Assembly (NCBI GenBank): GCA_016935755.1
Contig: JAFGQI010000125.1
Coordinates: 86,830 to 150,829 of the forward strand
From: Anaerolineales bacterium
Lineage (GTDB): Bacteria > Chloroflexota > Anaerolineae > Anaerolineales > UBA4823
DNA: 64,000 bases
Direction of reading: 5' to 3'
Position 1 is the first letter of the stretch. Each line of letters begins with the position of its first letter. The translations under genes and the position numbers were made by a program. Positions 15,439 through 26,437 of this stretch are shown in pieces. The notes under the pieces were generated by a model. That model did not search any database. It saw nothing but the letters and a program-made list of their open reading frames with translations, and was not told the origin of the DNA.

Positions 15439-17523
15439 ATGAAGACCAACGTGCACAAACCTGTTATCTATAGTCTCCAATCTCAATTCTTCGGGTTTAT
15501 CCAGATTGTTGCTTTGCTCAGCTTTTTGGGTATCCCCTTGCTGGCCTGGTTCATCCCCATGCCGATGACGGATTGGTATAAACTGGCAGGCGTCAGCTTA
15601 TCATCCTTGCTATTTCTGCTGTTTGTTTTTCGTGTTTTAATCCCCCGGGTAGGATCCTCCAAATGGATAAACATACTGGCAATCGTCAGTTCTATCATCC
15701 TGATCGCCCATACAGCCTACCTGCTCCATCCTTATAATGTCAGTGTAGAAATTCTGTACTTCCTGGTCATCGCCGGGATTGGCATCGCGGGCGGGCATAG
15801 AATCTCCCTCTGGATAGCGCCAGTCCCCACTGCCGTGGTCTTGCTGTTTACCTTCTGGCATTCCCACGACACAATCAACATCCCGGCGTTAGCGATCAAA
15901 ATCCTGATCCTGTTAATGACCGGATATGCAATCAGCTTTTTGACCGGAATGATCCACGATCAGCTCATCCATACAGCAAAGCAGTATCGCTATTTAGCCA
16001 CCCTGCACCAGGTAGGCACGATTGCCTCCAGCTCAGAAGACCTTAAAAATATCCTGTCACATATCTCCGAACTGATCACCCAGGATATCCCTGCAACCTC
16101 ATGCTGCATCTGCTTGCTATCCCCCCAGGAGGATCAGATCATCATCTACGGCGCCTACCCAATCCGCCCTCTGGTGGGTTGGAACATCTGCGTGGACGAC
16201 CATTTCAACATTTCAGGTCTGCCCATCGTTCAGGAGGTTCTGGAAAATGGTCAATGCCGGGTATTGCGCAAAGACCTGCCAGAGTGCGCGGCTGCCGAAC
16301 AAAATGCAGGCCTGTTCATCGATGGGGTTCGGACGGTTTGCCTGGTGCCTCTGAAAATCAAAGACAAGAAGCTGGGGGTTATTTCCATTGGCGAGGCGCG
16401 CAGTTGGGAGCGAGAGCCCTTCAACCAGGAGAAAATCGGATTCCTTCAAACCCTGGCAGCTCAGATTGCTCCGGTTATCTACAATCCCCAGCTCTTCCAG
16501 GAAGCAAACCAAAAGGCCCAACGCCTGGCTGCGCTGAATGAGGTGGCGCGAGCAATTGGCTCAACCATCGAACTCGATCAGCTGCTCAACCTGATTTACG
16601 AACAGCTCAACCAGGTGATCCCTTCGGACACATATTATGTCTCGCTCTACAATCCACAGGAAGAGACCCTCGATATCCGGGTGCTCATCGATGATGGTAT
16701 CCGTTTTCCACGGCAGATCATCGTGTTAGGAGATGGATTTTCCAGCTGGGTCATTAACAACCGGTCACCGCTGCATGTTCGCCATCTCTCGCAAGAAATT
16801 GATGCGCTACCAGTAAAACCAGTTCAATTGGGCCTGGATCGCCTATCCGAGTCATGGCTGGGTGTGCCGCTTATCATCGGTGAGCAGGTGCTCGGGCTGC
16901 TGGCGATCGCCAGCTATGAACCATATGCCTTTGATGAGGATGATGTTGTTCTGTTAAGCAGCGTGGCTCAGCAAGCTGCCCTGGCTCTGGATAACGCCCG
17001 CAACCATGCCGCAGTCAAAGAACAAGCCCGCCGGGACTCTCTCACCGGGGTCTATAATCACGGATATCTGATTCTCAGGCTGGAAGAAGAAGTGGAAAAA
17101 TGCCGGCACAGCGGCGGTATGATCTCATTGATCATGATAGATATTGACCACTTCAAATTATATAACGATCAGTATGGGCATCTGGTGGGCGATGAAGTCC
17201 TTCGCCGTCTTGCCGCCTCCATGCAAGCGCATGCAAAGAAGACAGATATCGCAGGGAGATGGGGAGGCGAAGAATTCGCCATCGTGCTGATCGGCGCCAG
17301 CACCGATCAGGCTTATCAGGTAGCGCAGCGCATCCGGAAAAGCCTGGCGGAACTGCAATTATATGATAAGCACGGGACAGCGATTCCCAGCCCGACCATC
17401 AGCCAGGGCATCGCCACTTTTCCACTGCACGCCAGGGACGCCGCCGAACTGGTGGATGCGGCCGATATGCTGCTGTATAAAGCCAAGGAAATGGGCAGAG
17501 ACCAGGTTAGGACGGCGGATTAG
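15439..17523 (+). CDS. membrane GAF-GAF-GGDEF diguanylate cyclase
   Basis: A 694-residue signalling protein predicted to make cyclic di-GMP from two GTP. Residues about 15-190 contain six or so transmembrane helices. Two GAF sensor domains follow (about 195-355 and 370-535), then a GGDEF domain from about 545. The catalytic signature is [12 protein letters not shown] with GGEEF at 609-613, and [20 protein letters not shown] supplies the Mg/GTP site, so it should be active. The product-inhibition site expected five residues before GGEEF reads KKTD instead of RxxD, so feedback inhibition is probably weakened. No clear ribosome binding site precedes ATG 15439. Its last 165 bp overlap the antisense glcF frame. 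Confidence 0.88.
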   Translation: MKTNVHKPVIYSLQSQFFGFIQIVALLSFLGIPLLAWFIPMPMTDWYKLAGVSLSSLLFLLFVFRVLIPRVGSSKWINILAIVSSIILIAHTAYLLHPYNVSVEILYFLVIAGIGIAGGHRISLWIAPVPTAVVLLFTFWHSHDTINIPALAIKILILLMTGYAISFLTGMIHDQLIHTAKQYRYLATLHQVGTIASSSEDLKNILSHISELITQDIPATSCCICLLSPQEDQIIIYGAYPIRPLVGWNICVDDHFNISGLPIVQEVLENGQCRVLRKDLPECAAAEQNAGLFIDGVRTVCLVPLKIKDKKLGVISIGEARSWEREPFNQEKIGFLQTLAAQIAPVIYNPQLFQEANQKAQRLAALNEVARAIGSTIELDQLLNLIYEQLNQVIPSDTYYVSLYNPQEETLDIRVLIDDGIRFPRQIIVLGDGFSSWVINNRSPLHVRHLSQEIDALPVKPVQLGLDRLSESWLGVPLIIGEQVLGLLAIASYEPYAFDEDDVVLLSSVAQQAALALDNARNHAAVKEQARRDSLTGVYNHGYLILRLEEEVEKCRHSGGMISLIMIDIDHFKLYNDQYGHLVGDEVLRRLAASMQAHAKKTDIAGRWGGEEFAIVLIGASTDQAYQVAQRIRKSLAELQLYDKHGTAIPSPTISQGIATFPLHARDAAELVDAADMLLYKAKEMGRDQVRTAD

Positions 17524-18813
17524 CCGGCTTTTTGATCCAGCAGCAGAGCGAGAATACGCCACATCCAGCAATTCAAACGTGTGGAATACAGGCAAGAGCT
17601 TCCCCAGAGCCTGTAAATGGGTGCGTATCTGCACGATACAGCCGATATTCCCAGCTGCGACAGCTTCCGCGCCAGTCTGGAGGATATTTGCTGCCTTGCG
17701 TCTGCCCAGTTCAGCCGCGATCTCTGGCTGTTCCAGATTATAAGTCCCGGCTGATCCGCAGCAGGTTGTGCTGTCCGCTATCTCCAGGAGCGTCAGGTTA
17801 GCCACCCGGTTCAGCAGAGCACGCGGAGCGGCGGTAATCCCCTGAGCGTGGGCCAGGTGGCAGGCGTCGTGGTATGCCACGCGGGTGGGCTGCGGCAAGG
17901 CTGGCTCACCAAGCATGCCCAATTCCGCCAGAAATTGAGAGACATCCTGAGCCTGCCTGGCCAGCTCATCCGCCAGGTTCTGATCCTCCAATCCCATCAA
18001 CAATAAAGGATAATCCTTCAACCCGGAGCCACAGCCGGCTGCGTTGGTAAGAATGGCGTCCACCTGCCCCGAAAAGGCGCGCAGGTTCTGCCGCGCCAGC
18101 TGACGAGCGCGATCTAATTCTCCGGTGTGCATCAGCAAAGCCCCACAACAAGCCTGGTCCGCAGGGATCAGCACTTCTACCCCGTTGCGAGCCAGCACCC
18201 GCAGGGTAGCCCAGTTGATTTCAGGAGCCAGAACTTGCTGCACACAGCCCACCAGCAGCGCCACCCGCGCCCTGCGCACCCCCTCAGCGGGAAATACTTC
18301 TGGAAGAGGGCGCGCGGCAGGCAGCCGGTCTGGGAGCAAAGCCAGCATACCCGCCAATTCCTGGGGCAGCATGGCGGAGAACGGTTTTGCCAGGCGCCCA
18401 AAAAGCGCCGCTGTGCGGAACCGCTCGGGAGAAGGCAGCGTCTGGTTCACCAACTTGCGCTGTACTCTTTCCATCAACGAGTAAGAAGCTTTCTGGCGAG
18501 CATAGGCGCGGAACGGCATCAGCAGGTCGCCATAAGCCACCCCTGATGGACAGGCAGTGACACACGCCAGACAACCCAGGCAGCGATCGATGTAAGGCAG
18601 GGCTTCCTGAACTGCCAGCCCGCCTTCCAGGACATTCTTCATCAGGAGAATCCGGCCGCGCGGCGAATCCATTTCCTGCCCCAGCACTTGATACGTCGGA
18701 CATACCGGGAGACAGAAGCCGCAATGAACACAGGCTTCTATTGCCCCAGCCATGGCTTCAATCTGCACGCCAAACTGCGATTTCAACTGCGCGACAGGTA
18801 TGACATGCTGCAT
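17359..18813 (-). CDS. glcF: glycolate oxidase iron-sulfur subunit
   Basis: A 484-residue GlcF homologue that carries electrons from the flavin subunits to the membrane quinone pool. Two 4Fe-4S motifs lie in the N-terminal part ([14 protein letters not shown] near residue 28 and [14 protein letters not shown] near 79). Two cysteine-rich CCG domains follow ([13 protein letters not shown] with [24 protein letters not shown] with [11 protein letters not shown]). Family members usually end shortly after [11 protein letters not shown]; here the frame continues about 55 residues, antisense through the end of the GGDEF gene, so the tail is probably not part of the fold. It begins 2 bp after glcE in a glcD-glcE-glcF order. 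Confidence 0.9.
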   Translation of the reverse strand: MQHVIPVAQLKSQFGVQIEAMAGAIEACVHCGFCLPVCPTYQVLGQEMDSPRGRILLMKNVLEGGLAVQEALPYIDRCLGCLACVTACPSGVAYGDLLMPFRAYARQKASYSLMERVQRKLVNQTLPSPERFRTAALFGRLAKPFSAMLPQELAGMLALLPDRLPAARPLPEVFPAEGVRRARVALLVGCVQQVLAPEINWATLRVLARNGVEVLIPADQACCGALLMHTGELDRARQLARQNLRAFSGQVDAILTNAAGCGSGLKDYPLLLMGLEDQNLADELARQAQDVSQFLAELGMLGEPALPQPTRVAYHDACHLAHAQGITAAPRALLNRVANLTLLEIADSTTCCGSAGTYNLEQPEIAAELGRRKAANILQTGAEAVAAGNIGCIVQIRTHLQALGKLLPVFHTFELLDVAYSRSAAGSKSRLIRRPNLVSAHFLGFIQQHIGRIHQFGGVPGVQWKSGDALADGRAGNRCPVLII

Positions 18814-18815
18814 GG

Positions 18816-19895
18816 CTACAGCTCCACAAAACGGCGCATAGGATCAAGAGCACCCTTTACCCGCCGGTAAAAGGGCTGGGCTGGAAAATGTCCCAATCGG
18901 GGTTTGCCTGCGGATCCCATTAAGACCAGACCCTGCAATCCCTGCGTCTCTAATAAGCCTTCCAGGCTTTGCGGCTGATCAGGGAGCGCCAGCCAGGCGG
19001 CCTGCCCGCCAGCCAGATAGCGGCGCAATACCGGTTTGCCTGCCAGGGAGGCCTCCAAAAGAGGGATGCGCGAAGGGGTAATGGGCAAGCAGATCCAGCA
19101 CCATCCAGTTGGCACCCAGCTGGCTTCGCCCACTGAACGCCATATCTGCTCCTCATCCGCTCCCTGAAGGACCTGTCCGCTTCCCAAGGCATCTGTCAAG
19201 CGCTCCAGGCGAGCAGGCAGGGCCTCCTGCAGCCCACCCAGGCGCACCCACAGGATCAAACCGCCGCGGGCGACCTCCAAATCCAGCGCATCCAGATCCA
19301 GGCGGGAGGAAGCAGCCCTGCTCAAGGCCTGCATGGCCTCATCCAGGTCAACGCATTCCAGGCGCAGCGTAGCCGTGCTTTCCGGGCGAGGAAAAACCTT
19401 GAAACTTAACTCCACCATTACGCCCAGACTGCCGCAGCTGCCAACCATCATTTTTGGCAAATCAAAACCGGCAGAATTCTTGACCACCTTACCGCCCCCG
19501 CGCACCAGGCGGCCTTCGCTATCCACGAACTTCACCCCCATCAAGAAGTCCCGCACGCCGCCAAAATGGTAACGCCCCGGACCGCTCACCCCCGCGGCCA
19601 CAGTTCCGCCCAGGGTGGCGCCTTGCTCCACCAGAGGCGGATCAAAAGGCAGATATTGGCCGTTTTCTGCCAGCCGGCGGTTGACCTCTTTCAGGCGTGT
19701 GCCGGCCAGGGCGGTGAAAGTATATTCATCAGGCTCATATTCCAGCATACCTGCCAAACCTGCCATTTCCAGGCTCTCTACTCCTTCTGCAGGTGTGGAC
19801 AAAGCTGATTTGGTGCCGCTGCCCCGCGGCAGCAGCCGAGAGGCTTCTTTGACAGCTTCCTGGACTTCTTGAATCGAATGTGGTTGGATATCCAT
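18816..19895 (-). CDS. glcE: glycolate oxidase FAD-binding subunit GlcE
   Basis: A 359-residue FAD-binding protein of the PCMH type. [22 protein letters not shown] (partial: [14 protein letters not shown]) and [19 protein letters not shown] are hallmarks of GlcE, in which FAD is bound without the C-terminal oxidase cap seen in GlcD. With GlcD and GlcF it forms a membrane-associated complex that oxidises glycolate (or another 2-hydroxy acid) to the 2-oxo acid. Stop and start of its neighbours lie within 2-30 bp, so it belongs to a three-gene operon. Glycolate from photorespiration-like or C2 metabolism is the known family substrate; D-lactate is possible. Confidence 0.9.
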   Translation of the reverse strand: MDIQPHSIQEVQEAVKEASRLLPRGSGTKSALSTPAEGVESLEMAGLAGMLEYEPDEYTFTALAGTRLKEVNRRLAENGQYLPFDPPLVEQGATLGGTVAAGVSGPGRYHFGGVRDFLMGVKFVDSEGRLVRGGGKVVKNSAGFDLPKMMVGSCGSLGVMVELSFKVFPRPESTATLRLECVDLDEAMQALSRAASSRLDLDALDLEVARGGLILWVRLGGLQEALPARLERLTDALGSGQVLQGADEEQIWRSVGEASWVPTGWCWICLPITPSRIPLLEASLAGKPVLRRYLAGGQAAWLALPDQPQSLEGLLETQGLQGLVLMGSAGKPRLGHFPAQPFYRRVKGALDPMRRFVEL

Positions 19896-19924
19896 AATCT
19901 TTCCCAGGCATTCTTCTCCGCAGG

Positions 19925-21346
19925 CTACAGCTGTACGGAGCCAGAGGGCGTTAAATATTGTGCAGCTTCGGTCAGAAACATCTTGCCGCGGTTCGCCAGA
20001 CCGGCGGGATCCATTGCCAGGTGCAGCCGGTGCATGGTGTCAATATCGACCGGGGAGAACATGCGCGGCAGATAAGCGCGCTTTTCCATCCCAATGCCAT
20101 GCTCACCGGTGATCGAACCGCCGTAATCGATGCACAGCTGCAATATTTCGCCCGCCAGGGCTTCGGCTCGCTCCAGAGCGCCTGCCTCGCCGCCGCTGTA
20201 CAGGATCAAAGGGTGCAGGTTGCCATCCCCGGCATGAAAAACATTCGCCACGCGCAAACCATACTGCTGACCCAGGCGCTCAATTTCAGCCAAAGCCGCC
20301 CCCAAACGGCTGCGCGGCACCACGCCATCTTGAACAATAAAATCCGGGCTGAGGCGTCCCACCGCTGAAAAAGCGCTCTTGCGCCCTTTCCAGATTTGCT
20401 GGCGCTCCGCTTCGTCCTTCGCTACTTGAATTTCATCGGCCCCAGAAGCCTGCATCACCCCCATCAGCCGGGCGAACTCGGCTTCGACTTGATGGCTATC
20501 CCCTTCAAGCTCCACAATCAAGACAGCCGCAGCCCCTGGCGGATAATTCGCCTGCACCGCGGCCTCTGCCGCCTGGATCGCCAGCCGGTCCATCATTTCT
20601 ATAGCGCCGGGGAGAATGCCTGATGCCACGACCCTGGATACGGCATCGCCGGCTTTCTCCAGGCTGTTGTACGCGGCCAAGACCGTCTGATAGGTCTCGG
20701 GGCACGGCATCAGGCGCAGGGTGACCTCCAGAGCAATCCCAAACAAGCCCTCCGAACCGACAAACAAGCCCACCAGGTCAGGGCCAACCCCTTCCAGGCT
20801 TTCCCCGCCCAACTGCACCACTTCTCCATCTGGAAGAACCGCTTTGATGCCCAGGACATGATTGCTCGTCATGCCATATTTCAGGCAGTGCGCTCCCCCG
20901 GCGTTAAAAGCCAGATTGCCGCCAATCGTACAGATGGCCTGACTGGAGGGATCTGGAGCATAGTACAGACCGTGAGCAGCCACTGCCCTGCTCACTTCCA
21001 GGTTGAATATACCCGGTTCAACCACCAGAAGGCGTTGGTCGATATCCAGGCGCAGGATGCGATTCAAGCGGTTTAGCGCGATCAGAATTCCCTCCATCAC
21101 CGGCAGTGAACCACCAGATAGGCTGGTGCCGCTGCCCCGCGCCATGAAGGGCACCTTGTGCTGATGGCATAAACGCACTGTCTGGATGACCTCCTCCTGC
21201 GCCACAGGCAAGACCACTGCCTGCGGGCGGGCGCGGTATGCAGTGAGCGCGTCGGATTCGTAAGGGATCAGTTGAGCGGATTGGGTAAGAAGGCGATCGG
21301 GGGGGAAGATATGGGATAAATCTGCAAGAATTTCAGCGGCTGCCAT
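19925..21346 (-). CDS. glcD: glycolate oxidase FAD-linked subunit GlcD
   Basis: A 473-residue flavoprotein of the D-lactate/glycolate dehydrogenase family. The N-terminal FAD_binding_4 domain shows [15 protein letters not shown] and [20 protein letters not shown], and the C-terminal oxidase domain shows [12 protein letters not shown] and [16 protein letters not shown]. GlcD oxidises glycolate to glyoxylate; the closely related D-lactate dehydrogenases share all motifs, so the neighbouring glcE and glcF are the main reason for the glycolate call. I place the start at ATG 21346, which has GGGAGCAGG just upstream, rather than at ATG 21370, which has none. It is the first gene of the operon, reading away from the zinc protease gene across a 174-bp gap. 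Confidence 0.92.
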   Translation of the reverse strand: MAAAEILADLSHIFPPDRLLTQSAQLIPYESDALTAYRARPQAVVLPVAQEEVIQTVRLCHQHKVPFMARGSGTSLSGGSLPVMEGILIALNRLNRILRLDIDQRLLVVEPGIFNLEVSRAVAAHGLYYAPDPSSQAICTIGGNLAFNAGGAHCLKYGMTSNHVLGIKAVLPDGEVVQLGGESLEGVGPDLVGLFVGSEGLFGIALEVTLRLMPCPETYQTVLAAYNSLEKAGDAVSRVVASGILPGAIEMMDRLAIQAAEAAVQANYPPGAAAVLIVELEGDSHQVEAEFARLMGVMQASGADEIQVAKDEAERQQIWKGRKSAFSAVGRLSPDFIVQDGVVPRSRLGAALAEIERLGQQYGLRVANVFHAGDGNLHPLILYSGGEAGALERAEALAGEILQLCIDYGGSITGEHGIGMEKRAYLPRMFSPVDIDTMHRLHLAMDPAGLANRGKMFLTEAAQYLTPSGSVQL

Positions 21347-21520
21347 GATACCTGCTCCCGGAAGAACCATTAATGGATCATTTTTATCATTCTGATTAGT
21401 TTAGCACCAAAATGCTATCCATACAAGCGATTAAACTCGTGTACAATTATCACAGCACACCGGGTTATCACATTCTTCATCCAATTGCATTGAAGCCGGT
21501 GATTGGCAGGAGTAGAAATC

Positions 21521-23683
21521 ATGAACCAGAGCAGCGATCATCTCCGTCAGGCGGCCGCATACCTGGAAGAAGGCAAGCCAGCCCAGGCGCGTCCATTATT
21601 GGCAGAAGTTCTCCGGCGCGACCCGGGCTCAGAAGAAGGCTGGATGTTGCTCAGCCAGGCAGTCAGCGATGCACAGCAGCAGGCTGAGTGTTTACGCAAG
21701 GTGCTGGCCATCAACCCAGCCAATTCGCGCGCCCGCTTGCTGCTGGACCTGCTGGGAGATGATACCGCAACTCCGGCAACCACATCGACAAGCCGAGCAG
21801 TTCAGCCCCCGCCCAAGAGTGAAGATCAGCTCACCACTCCACCCGCTCCTAAACCTGCACCAGGAAAAGAACCAGAGCCAGTCCAACCTCAAGAAACGGT
21901 AGACCAGCTGTGGGAGCAAATCTCCAGCGGGAAAAAGCCTCCGCTAGTGTCTTCGTCCACGGCAGACGATCTTCCTGACTTTCTGATCGATGAGCCAGCC
22001 GCACCCATTCCAGCCCCGGCAAAAAAGAGCCCACCCTCGACCAGGCCAATACCATCCGCGCGGGAAGTGCAGCCCCAAGCTGCCCCTGCTCAGCCGAAAA
22101 TAGAGCCGCCCTCGATCAGCCCAGCTATCAGTGAACAGGTGCAGCGCCAGCCAGATAGACCAGCGCCAGTATTGAGGCAGCAGCCCCCACATACCACCCA
22201 AAGGCCCAAAAAGCGCTCCGCCCTTGCGACTATTTTGATTGCCCTTTTCGCCTTGATCCTGCTGGCAGGAGCCATCATCGGCGGCGTTTGGGCATACAAT
22301 ATGTATTTGGCGACCGAACCACAGCCAGCGGCTGACCTTTCCATCCTGCTCAGCGATACGCCAATCTCTGGCGATGTTATTGCCACTTTACCGCCCACCC
22401 GCACGCCCACGCCAACGCCAACCGTCACGCTGACGCCAACCATCACCCCAACCCCACAGCCCACAAATACCGCCACTCTGCCGCCGCCTGTGCCCACAGC
22501 CCAGGCGATGATGGAACGCATCCAGCAGGAGGTCTCTGATTTACGGGGCTTGCCTTTACAGGAACCTGTCACGAGCTATCTGACTCCGCCCATGATCATC
22601 GAACAGATGCTGCGCGAAGAACTGGTCGCCGAGGGCGAGATACCCAAACTAGAAGATCAGGCCCGCACCCTGAGCGTTTTGGGGTTGATAAAACCGACCT
22701 ATGATATCGTCCGGTATTCGATCAACAACATGCTGGACAATGTTGGCGGTTTCTACCGCTACGACACAAAAGAGCTTTTTGTGCTTGGATTAAGTTTTGG
22801 CGGAGTAGAGCACTTCATCTACTCCCATGAGATTGACCATGCCCTGGTCGATCAGCAATATGATCTATCCTTGCTGCAAGGCCCCGCGCTGTGCGAAAAT
22901 AACAGCGACCGGTGCGAGGCAATCCAGGCGCTGATCGAGGGGGATGCGACCCTGGCAATGAGCCTATGGTTCAAGCAGTATGCCACTCCCCAGGATTACA
23001 AAACCATCCTGCGCTACCGGCCTCCTGCTCAGGCGCTGCCAGAACAATTCCCGCCAGATTACGCAATTTATGCGCTTGACTTTCCATACAGTTATGGTTT
23101 GAAATTCGTGCAGCGCCTGTACGACCGCGGCAACTGGGCAGAAGTGAACCTGGCCTATCTTAACCTGCCAGCCAGCACCGAACAAATCCTTCATCCGGAA
23201 AAATATGATGCGGGAGAGATGCCAATAAACGTGAACGACCTGCCCGTTGCCGCCGCCCTGGGCAGCCCCTGGCGAGAGATCGCCAATGATGTCATGGGAG
23301 AATGGATGACCTTCTTGCTGCTGGCTTACGGCGCCGATAAGCCTTCTCAACAGCCAGTAGCCACAGCCGAGAAAGCCGCCGAAGGCTGGAACGGTGATCG
23401 CTACCAGGTGGCCTATCTGGATGAGAAAGATCAAATCGTCCTATCCGGGCATTGGGTCTGGGAGAGCACAAAAGACGCCAATGAGTTTGAGCAGGCAATG
23501 CGCGGCTATCTCGACCAGCGTTTTCGGGGCGCGGTTTTGGCGCGTGACACTGGCGCGTGCTGGGCAGTAAATTTACAGGTCACCTGCCTGTTCACTGCTG
23601 ACAGCGAAAGCCTGTGGATCATTGCCCCCGACCAAGAAATCCTGGAGCAGGTGCTGGAGCTATACCTGCCGTTCAGAGAATAA
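21521..23683 (+). CDS. membrane-anchored TPR protein with extracytoplasmic zincin-like domain
   Basis: A 720-residue multi-domain protein. Residues 1-80 form TPR-like helices. About 80-225 is a Pro/Ala/Gln-rich disordered stretch. A single transmembrane helix (about 236-260) follows, then a Thr/Pro linker rich in TPTPT. From about 330 to the end is a globular domain with SHEIDHALVDQQY, an HExxH zinc motif at 436-440, and a downstream ALIEGDATLAM whose Glu could be the third ligand. This suggests an extracytoplasmic gluzincin-type metallopeptidase joined to a cytoplasmic TPR scaffold. No characterised family is recognised. ATG 21521 is chosen for the AGGAG eight bases upstream. A TACAAT box at 21442-21447 may be its -10. 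It ends 5 bp from the convergent LLM gene. Confidence 0.75.
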   Translation: MNQSSDHLRQAAAYLEEGKPAQARPLLAEVLRRDPGSEEGWMLLSQAVSDAQQQAECLRKVLAINPANSRARLLLDLLGDDTATPATTSTSRAVQPPPKSEDQLTTPPAPKPAPGKEPEPVQPQETVDQLWEQISSGKKPPLVSSSTADDLPDFLIDEPAAPIPAPAKKSPPSTRPIPSAREVQPQAAPAQPKIEPPSISPAISEQVQRQPDRPAPVLRQQPPHTTQRPKKRSALATILIALFALILLAGAIIGGVWAYNMYLATEPQPAADLSILLSDTPISGDVIATLPPTRTPTPTPTVTLTPTITPTPQPTNTATLPPPVPTAQAMMERIQQEVSDLRGLPLQEPVTSYLTPPMIIEQMLREELVAEGEIPKLEDQARTLSVLGLIKPTYDIVRYSINNMLDNVGGFYRYDTKELFVLGLSFGGVEHFIYSHEIDHALVDQQYDLSLLQGPALCENNSDRCEAIQALIEGDATLAMSLWFKQYATPQDYKTILRYRPPAQALPEQFPPDYAIYALDFPYSYGLKFVQRLYDRGNWAEVNLAYLNLPASTEQILHPEKYDAGEMPINVNDLPVAAALGSPWREIANDVMGEWMTFLLLAYGADKPSQQPVATAEKAAEGWNGDRYQVAYLDEKDQIVLSGHWVWESTKDANEFEQAMRGYLDQRFRGAVLARDTGACWAVNLQVTCLFTADSESLWIIAPDQEILEQVLELYLPFRE

Positions 23684-23688
23684 ATCCG

Positions 23689-24687
23689 CTAAGCCTGTGC
23701 AAACGTGTCAATAAGCAGCCGGACATCTCCGCCCACAGGATACAGGATTGGGCAGGTGCAGCCGTGTTTTTTGTACTCCTCCACCTTGGTCCGCGCCTCT
23801 TCTGGAGTGCCAGAAGCGGTGATGCGGTAGATGAGTTGTTCGGGAACCAGGTGTTTAGCCTTGCGAATCTGCTCCTTGGTGGCGGGCCAACCCAGGATGG
23901 ACTGGATTTCAGCTACCACATCCATCGATACCCCTGAAGCCTTGGCAATATGAGGCTGCTGAGCCAGGTACTGCGTCAGCAGTTCGCGGGTTGTATCAAT
24001 AGCGCGATCATGATCATAGTCGACCGAGCAGACCACCAGCTGCGGCCGATCAATTTCATCCATTTTCCGGCCGGCGCGTTTTGCTCCAACCTCCAGGAGT
24101 TCCAAGGCATTGTCATTATATTCCGGCGGTACGCAGTAGTTCAGCACTGCGCCATCGGCGATCTCGCCGGTCAATTCCATCATCTTATCGCCCGTAGCTC
24201 CAATCATGATCGGCACATGGCGCGGTTCTCGCCGTCCATGCACCACATCCAGTTCAATCCCATCAACATGATGAAATTCACCGTGGAAGGTGACATGTTC
24301 CATGTTGAGCAAGCGCCGCAGCACTTCCACAGTTTCGCGCATCGCCGTCAGCGGCTTGCGCCTTTCAATACCGACATTTCGGGCCAGCGGGTCCCACCAG
24401 GCGCCAATCCCGCAAATAATGCGATTCGGGGCCAGGTCATCCAGGGTCAAGAAAGTCGCCGCCAGCAGGCCGATGTTGCGGGTCCAGTTGTTGATCACCC
24501 CTGATCCAACCTTGAGCCGCTGCGTAACCGCCGCGTATGCCGCCATTGGCACGATGGCATCGCGCACCAGGCGCGATTCCGCCTGCCAGACGGCTTCGAA
24601 ACCGTGCTGTTCAGCGTAGCGCACGTAATCCAATCCGTCGCGCAGATCATGTGCATCTTGCAGGTAAAGGGCAACTCGTTCGGGCAT
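23689..24687 (-). CDS. LLM-family F420-dependent oxidoreductase
   Basis: A 332-residue luciferase-like TIM-barrel flavin/deazaflavin oxidoreductase. [20 protein letters not shown] at the N-terminus, the [14 protein letters not shown] strand, [18 protein letters not shown] and [20 protein letters not shown] are typical of the group containing methylene-tetrahydromethanopterin reductase (Mer) and F420-dependent glucose-6-phosphate dehydrogenase. The non-prolyl cis-peptide bulge region falls at VGSGVIN. The substrate is unknown. It closes a run of F420 biosynthesis genes (68 bp after cofC), which supports F420H2 as cofactor over FMNH2. AGGAGG sits just before ATG 24687. Confidence 0.85.
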   Translation of the reverse strand: MPERVALYLQDAHDLRDGLDYVRYAEQHGFEAVWQAESRLVRDAIVPMAAYAAVTQRLKVGSGVINNWTRNIGLLAATFLTLDDLAPNRIICGIGAWWDPLARNVGIERRKPLTAMRETVEVLRRLLNMEHVTFHGEFHHVDGIELDVVHGRREPRHVPIMIGATGDKMMELTGEIADGAVLNYCVPPEYNDNALELLEVGAKRAGRKMDEIDRPQLVVCSVDYDHDRAIDTTRELLTQYLAQQPHIAKASGVSMDVVAEIQSILGWPATKEQIRKAKHLVPEQLIYRITASGTPEEARTKVEEYKKHGCTCPILYPVGGDVRLLIDTFAQA

Positions 24688-24755
24688 ACATCCTCCTGAA
24701 GAATTGGGGGCAAGAATAGGGCTTGTTCTATCCTTGCCCCGGTGATAAATTAATC

Positions 24756-25367
24756 TTAGCTTCCAATCCCCTCAAGCTTCTCGCTGACCATCTGCAAATC
24801 TTCTGGCAGGTCCATATCCAGGGCCAGGGAGGGCAGCTCGCAAATTTCCAGGCGCGCCCCTGCTTGCAAAGCGCGCTGGCAGTGCCGCTTGAATGAACCC
24901 GCGCCAAACTCATACTCGATCATTCCAGCTGGGCAGACCAATAAGGCATTGGTGCCGCGACGGTGGCGATCAGGAGCCACGACAACAACAGGCGGCCGGC
25001 GAGCGCGATCCAGCATGGCGCGGATATCTTCTGGAGTGATCAGCGGCAGGTCGGCAGGCAGTATCAAAACACCACGTGTGGCGTAATTCTTGGCAACGAT
25101 CGTAGCTCGCGTTAGAGCCACATTCAATCTGGGCGCGCCATTTTCTTGAATCGTACGCGCCCCATATTCGCGCGCCAGCGCCAGGGCTGCCTGATCCCGG
25201 CTGATCACCAGAATCCGTTCGATCTCTGGCAGGGCAGTCAGGGTATCCAGGGTATGCGCCAACAGGCGGCGGTTCAAATCGGTGCGTTCATCCTGCGTGA
25301 GCACCTCCGCCAGGCGGGATTTCCCCCAGCGTAAGGGCTTGACTGGGACAATCGCCCACAAGGTCAT
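24756..25367 (-). CDS. cofC: CofC/FbiD nucleotidyltransferase of F420 biosynthesis
   Basis: A 203-residue nucleotidyltransferase that activates a 2-phospho-acid (2-phospho-L-lactate or phosphoenolpyruvate) with GTP, releasing pyrophosphate. The start [17 protein letters not shown] carries the nucleotide-binding pattern of Cof[15 protein letters not shown] the metal-binding Asp motif, and [20 protein letters not shown] with GSFKRH the acceptor site. Which phospho-acid is used cannot be read from sequence by eye. It lies 109 bp downstream of cofD; that gap shows no clear promoter. The small size is normal. Confidence 0.9.
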   Translation of the reverse strand: MTLWAIVPVKPLRWGKSRLAEVLTQDERTDLNRRLLAHTLDTLTALPEIERILVISRDQAALALAREYGARTIQENGAPRLNVALTRATIVAKNYATRGVLILPADLPLITPEDIRAMLDRARRPPVVVVAPDRHRRGTNALLVCPAGMIEYEFGAGSFKRHCQRALQAGARLEICELPSLALDMDLPEDLQMVSEKLEGIGS

Positions 25368-25476
25368 TGAAACATCATCCTTTCTAAGGAATGGTAATCT
25401 TCATCGATAACTACTCAATAAGGGCCAATAGTCTCGGCTGGAATTGACGCTCCGCAGATTTGCTATCGGCCATAAG

Positions 25477-26424
25477 CTATCTGCTGAATGAAGAACCGAA
25501 AGCGATCACCTCCTTTGCCAGACGCGCCCGATCCTGGGCAGTCGTCATCAACGTATCCGTTACCAAAACATGCCGGCCTGAAGTCTGAATTTCGCCAGCC
25601 TGTTCAGCATCTACCTTATCGACGATAAAACCAGCCAGCAAATCACCATAGTGATGCGCCACAGCCAGCGCGCTGGGCTGAATACCTAATTCAGCATACA
25701 TTTTAGCCGCCGGGCCTTTGACAGCCTTACCGCCAATGATCGGCGAAACAGCAACTGCACACGCCGATGGCAAAGTCTCCCGGATTCCAGGCACTGCCAG
25801 GATTGGATCGATGCTTACCCAGGGATTAGATGGACAGATGACCACCAGTTTGGCCCGCTGCAGCGCCTCCACCACACCTGGGGCAGGATGAGCCTGCTCC
25901 ACATTCCCGAAACGGAAACCTGTCACCTGGGGGCGGCACTGCCGGCGCACAAAATATTCTTGAAAGGGCAATTCGCCCTCGGTAGTATACACCCAGGTGG
26001 GCACACTGTCATCGCTCATCGGTAGAACAGCAGCGCCAATATTCCAGGCCCGGCAGAGATGCGCCGTGATCTGGCTGAGGGGCTGCCCCTGCCGCTTGCG
26101 CCGGGTGCGCTCCAGGTGCAGCCCCAGGTCGCGGTCGCCAAGACGGAACCAGGTTGGCCCGCCCAATTCACCGATGGTCTCCAGGGCTTGCCAGGTTTCA
26201 CTCGCCCGGCCCCAGCCTGTAGCCGGATTAGCCAATCCCGCCAGGGTGTAGCACACCGTGTCCAAATCGGGGCAGATGGTGAGGCCCAGGTGTTCAAAAT
26301 CGTCGCCGGTGTTGACAATAATGGTCAGGTCCTCCGGTTGGATAACCTGGGCGAGGCCTTCCGCCAGTTTAGCGCCGCCCACGCCGCCCGCCAGAGCCAC
26401 TACAGGGAATGAGGCTGGTTTCAT
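25477..26424 (-). CDS. cofD: 2-phospho-L-lactate (or EPPG) transferase, F420 biosynthesis
   Basis: A 315-residue CofD/FbiA homologue. It transfers the activated phospho-lactyl or enolpyruvyl unit to the deazaflavin Fo, giving F420-0 or dehydro-F420-0. The N-terminal VVALAGGVGGAKLAEGL is the family glycine-rich loop; IIVNTGDDFEHLGLTICPDL and DTVCYTLAGLANP form the Fo-binding region; CPSNPWVSIDPILAVPG and SPIIGGKAVKGPAAKM are strongly conserved. The start is ATG 26424, not the longer open frame to 26670, which overlaps the preceding gene. It follows that gene by 13 bp. Confidence 0.94.
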   Translation of the reverse strand: MKPASFPVVALAGGVGGAKLAEGLAQVIQPEDLTIIVNTGDDFEHLGLTICPDLDTVCYTLAGLANPATGWGRASETWQALETIGELGGPTWFRLGDRDLGLHLERTRRKRQGQPLSQITAHLCRAWNIGAAVLPMSDDSVPTWVYTTEGELPFQEYFVRRQCRPQVTGFRFGNVEQAHPAPGVVEALQRAKLVVICPSNPWVSIDPILAVPGIRETLPSACAVAVSPIIGGKAVKGPAAKMYAELGIQPSALAVAHHYGDLLAGFIVDKVDAEQAGEIQTSGRHVLVTDTLMTTAQDRARLAKEVIAFGSSFSR

Positions 26425-26437
26425 AGCTGCCCGGCCC

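Noticed and set aside
22090..22572. 160-codon minus-strand frame with Gly/Val repeats
   Set aside because: Antisense of the TPTPT linker in the zincin gene, again produced by repeat composition.
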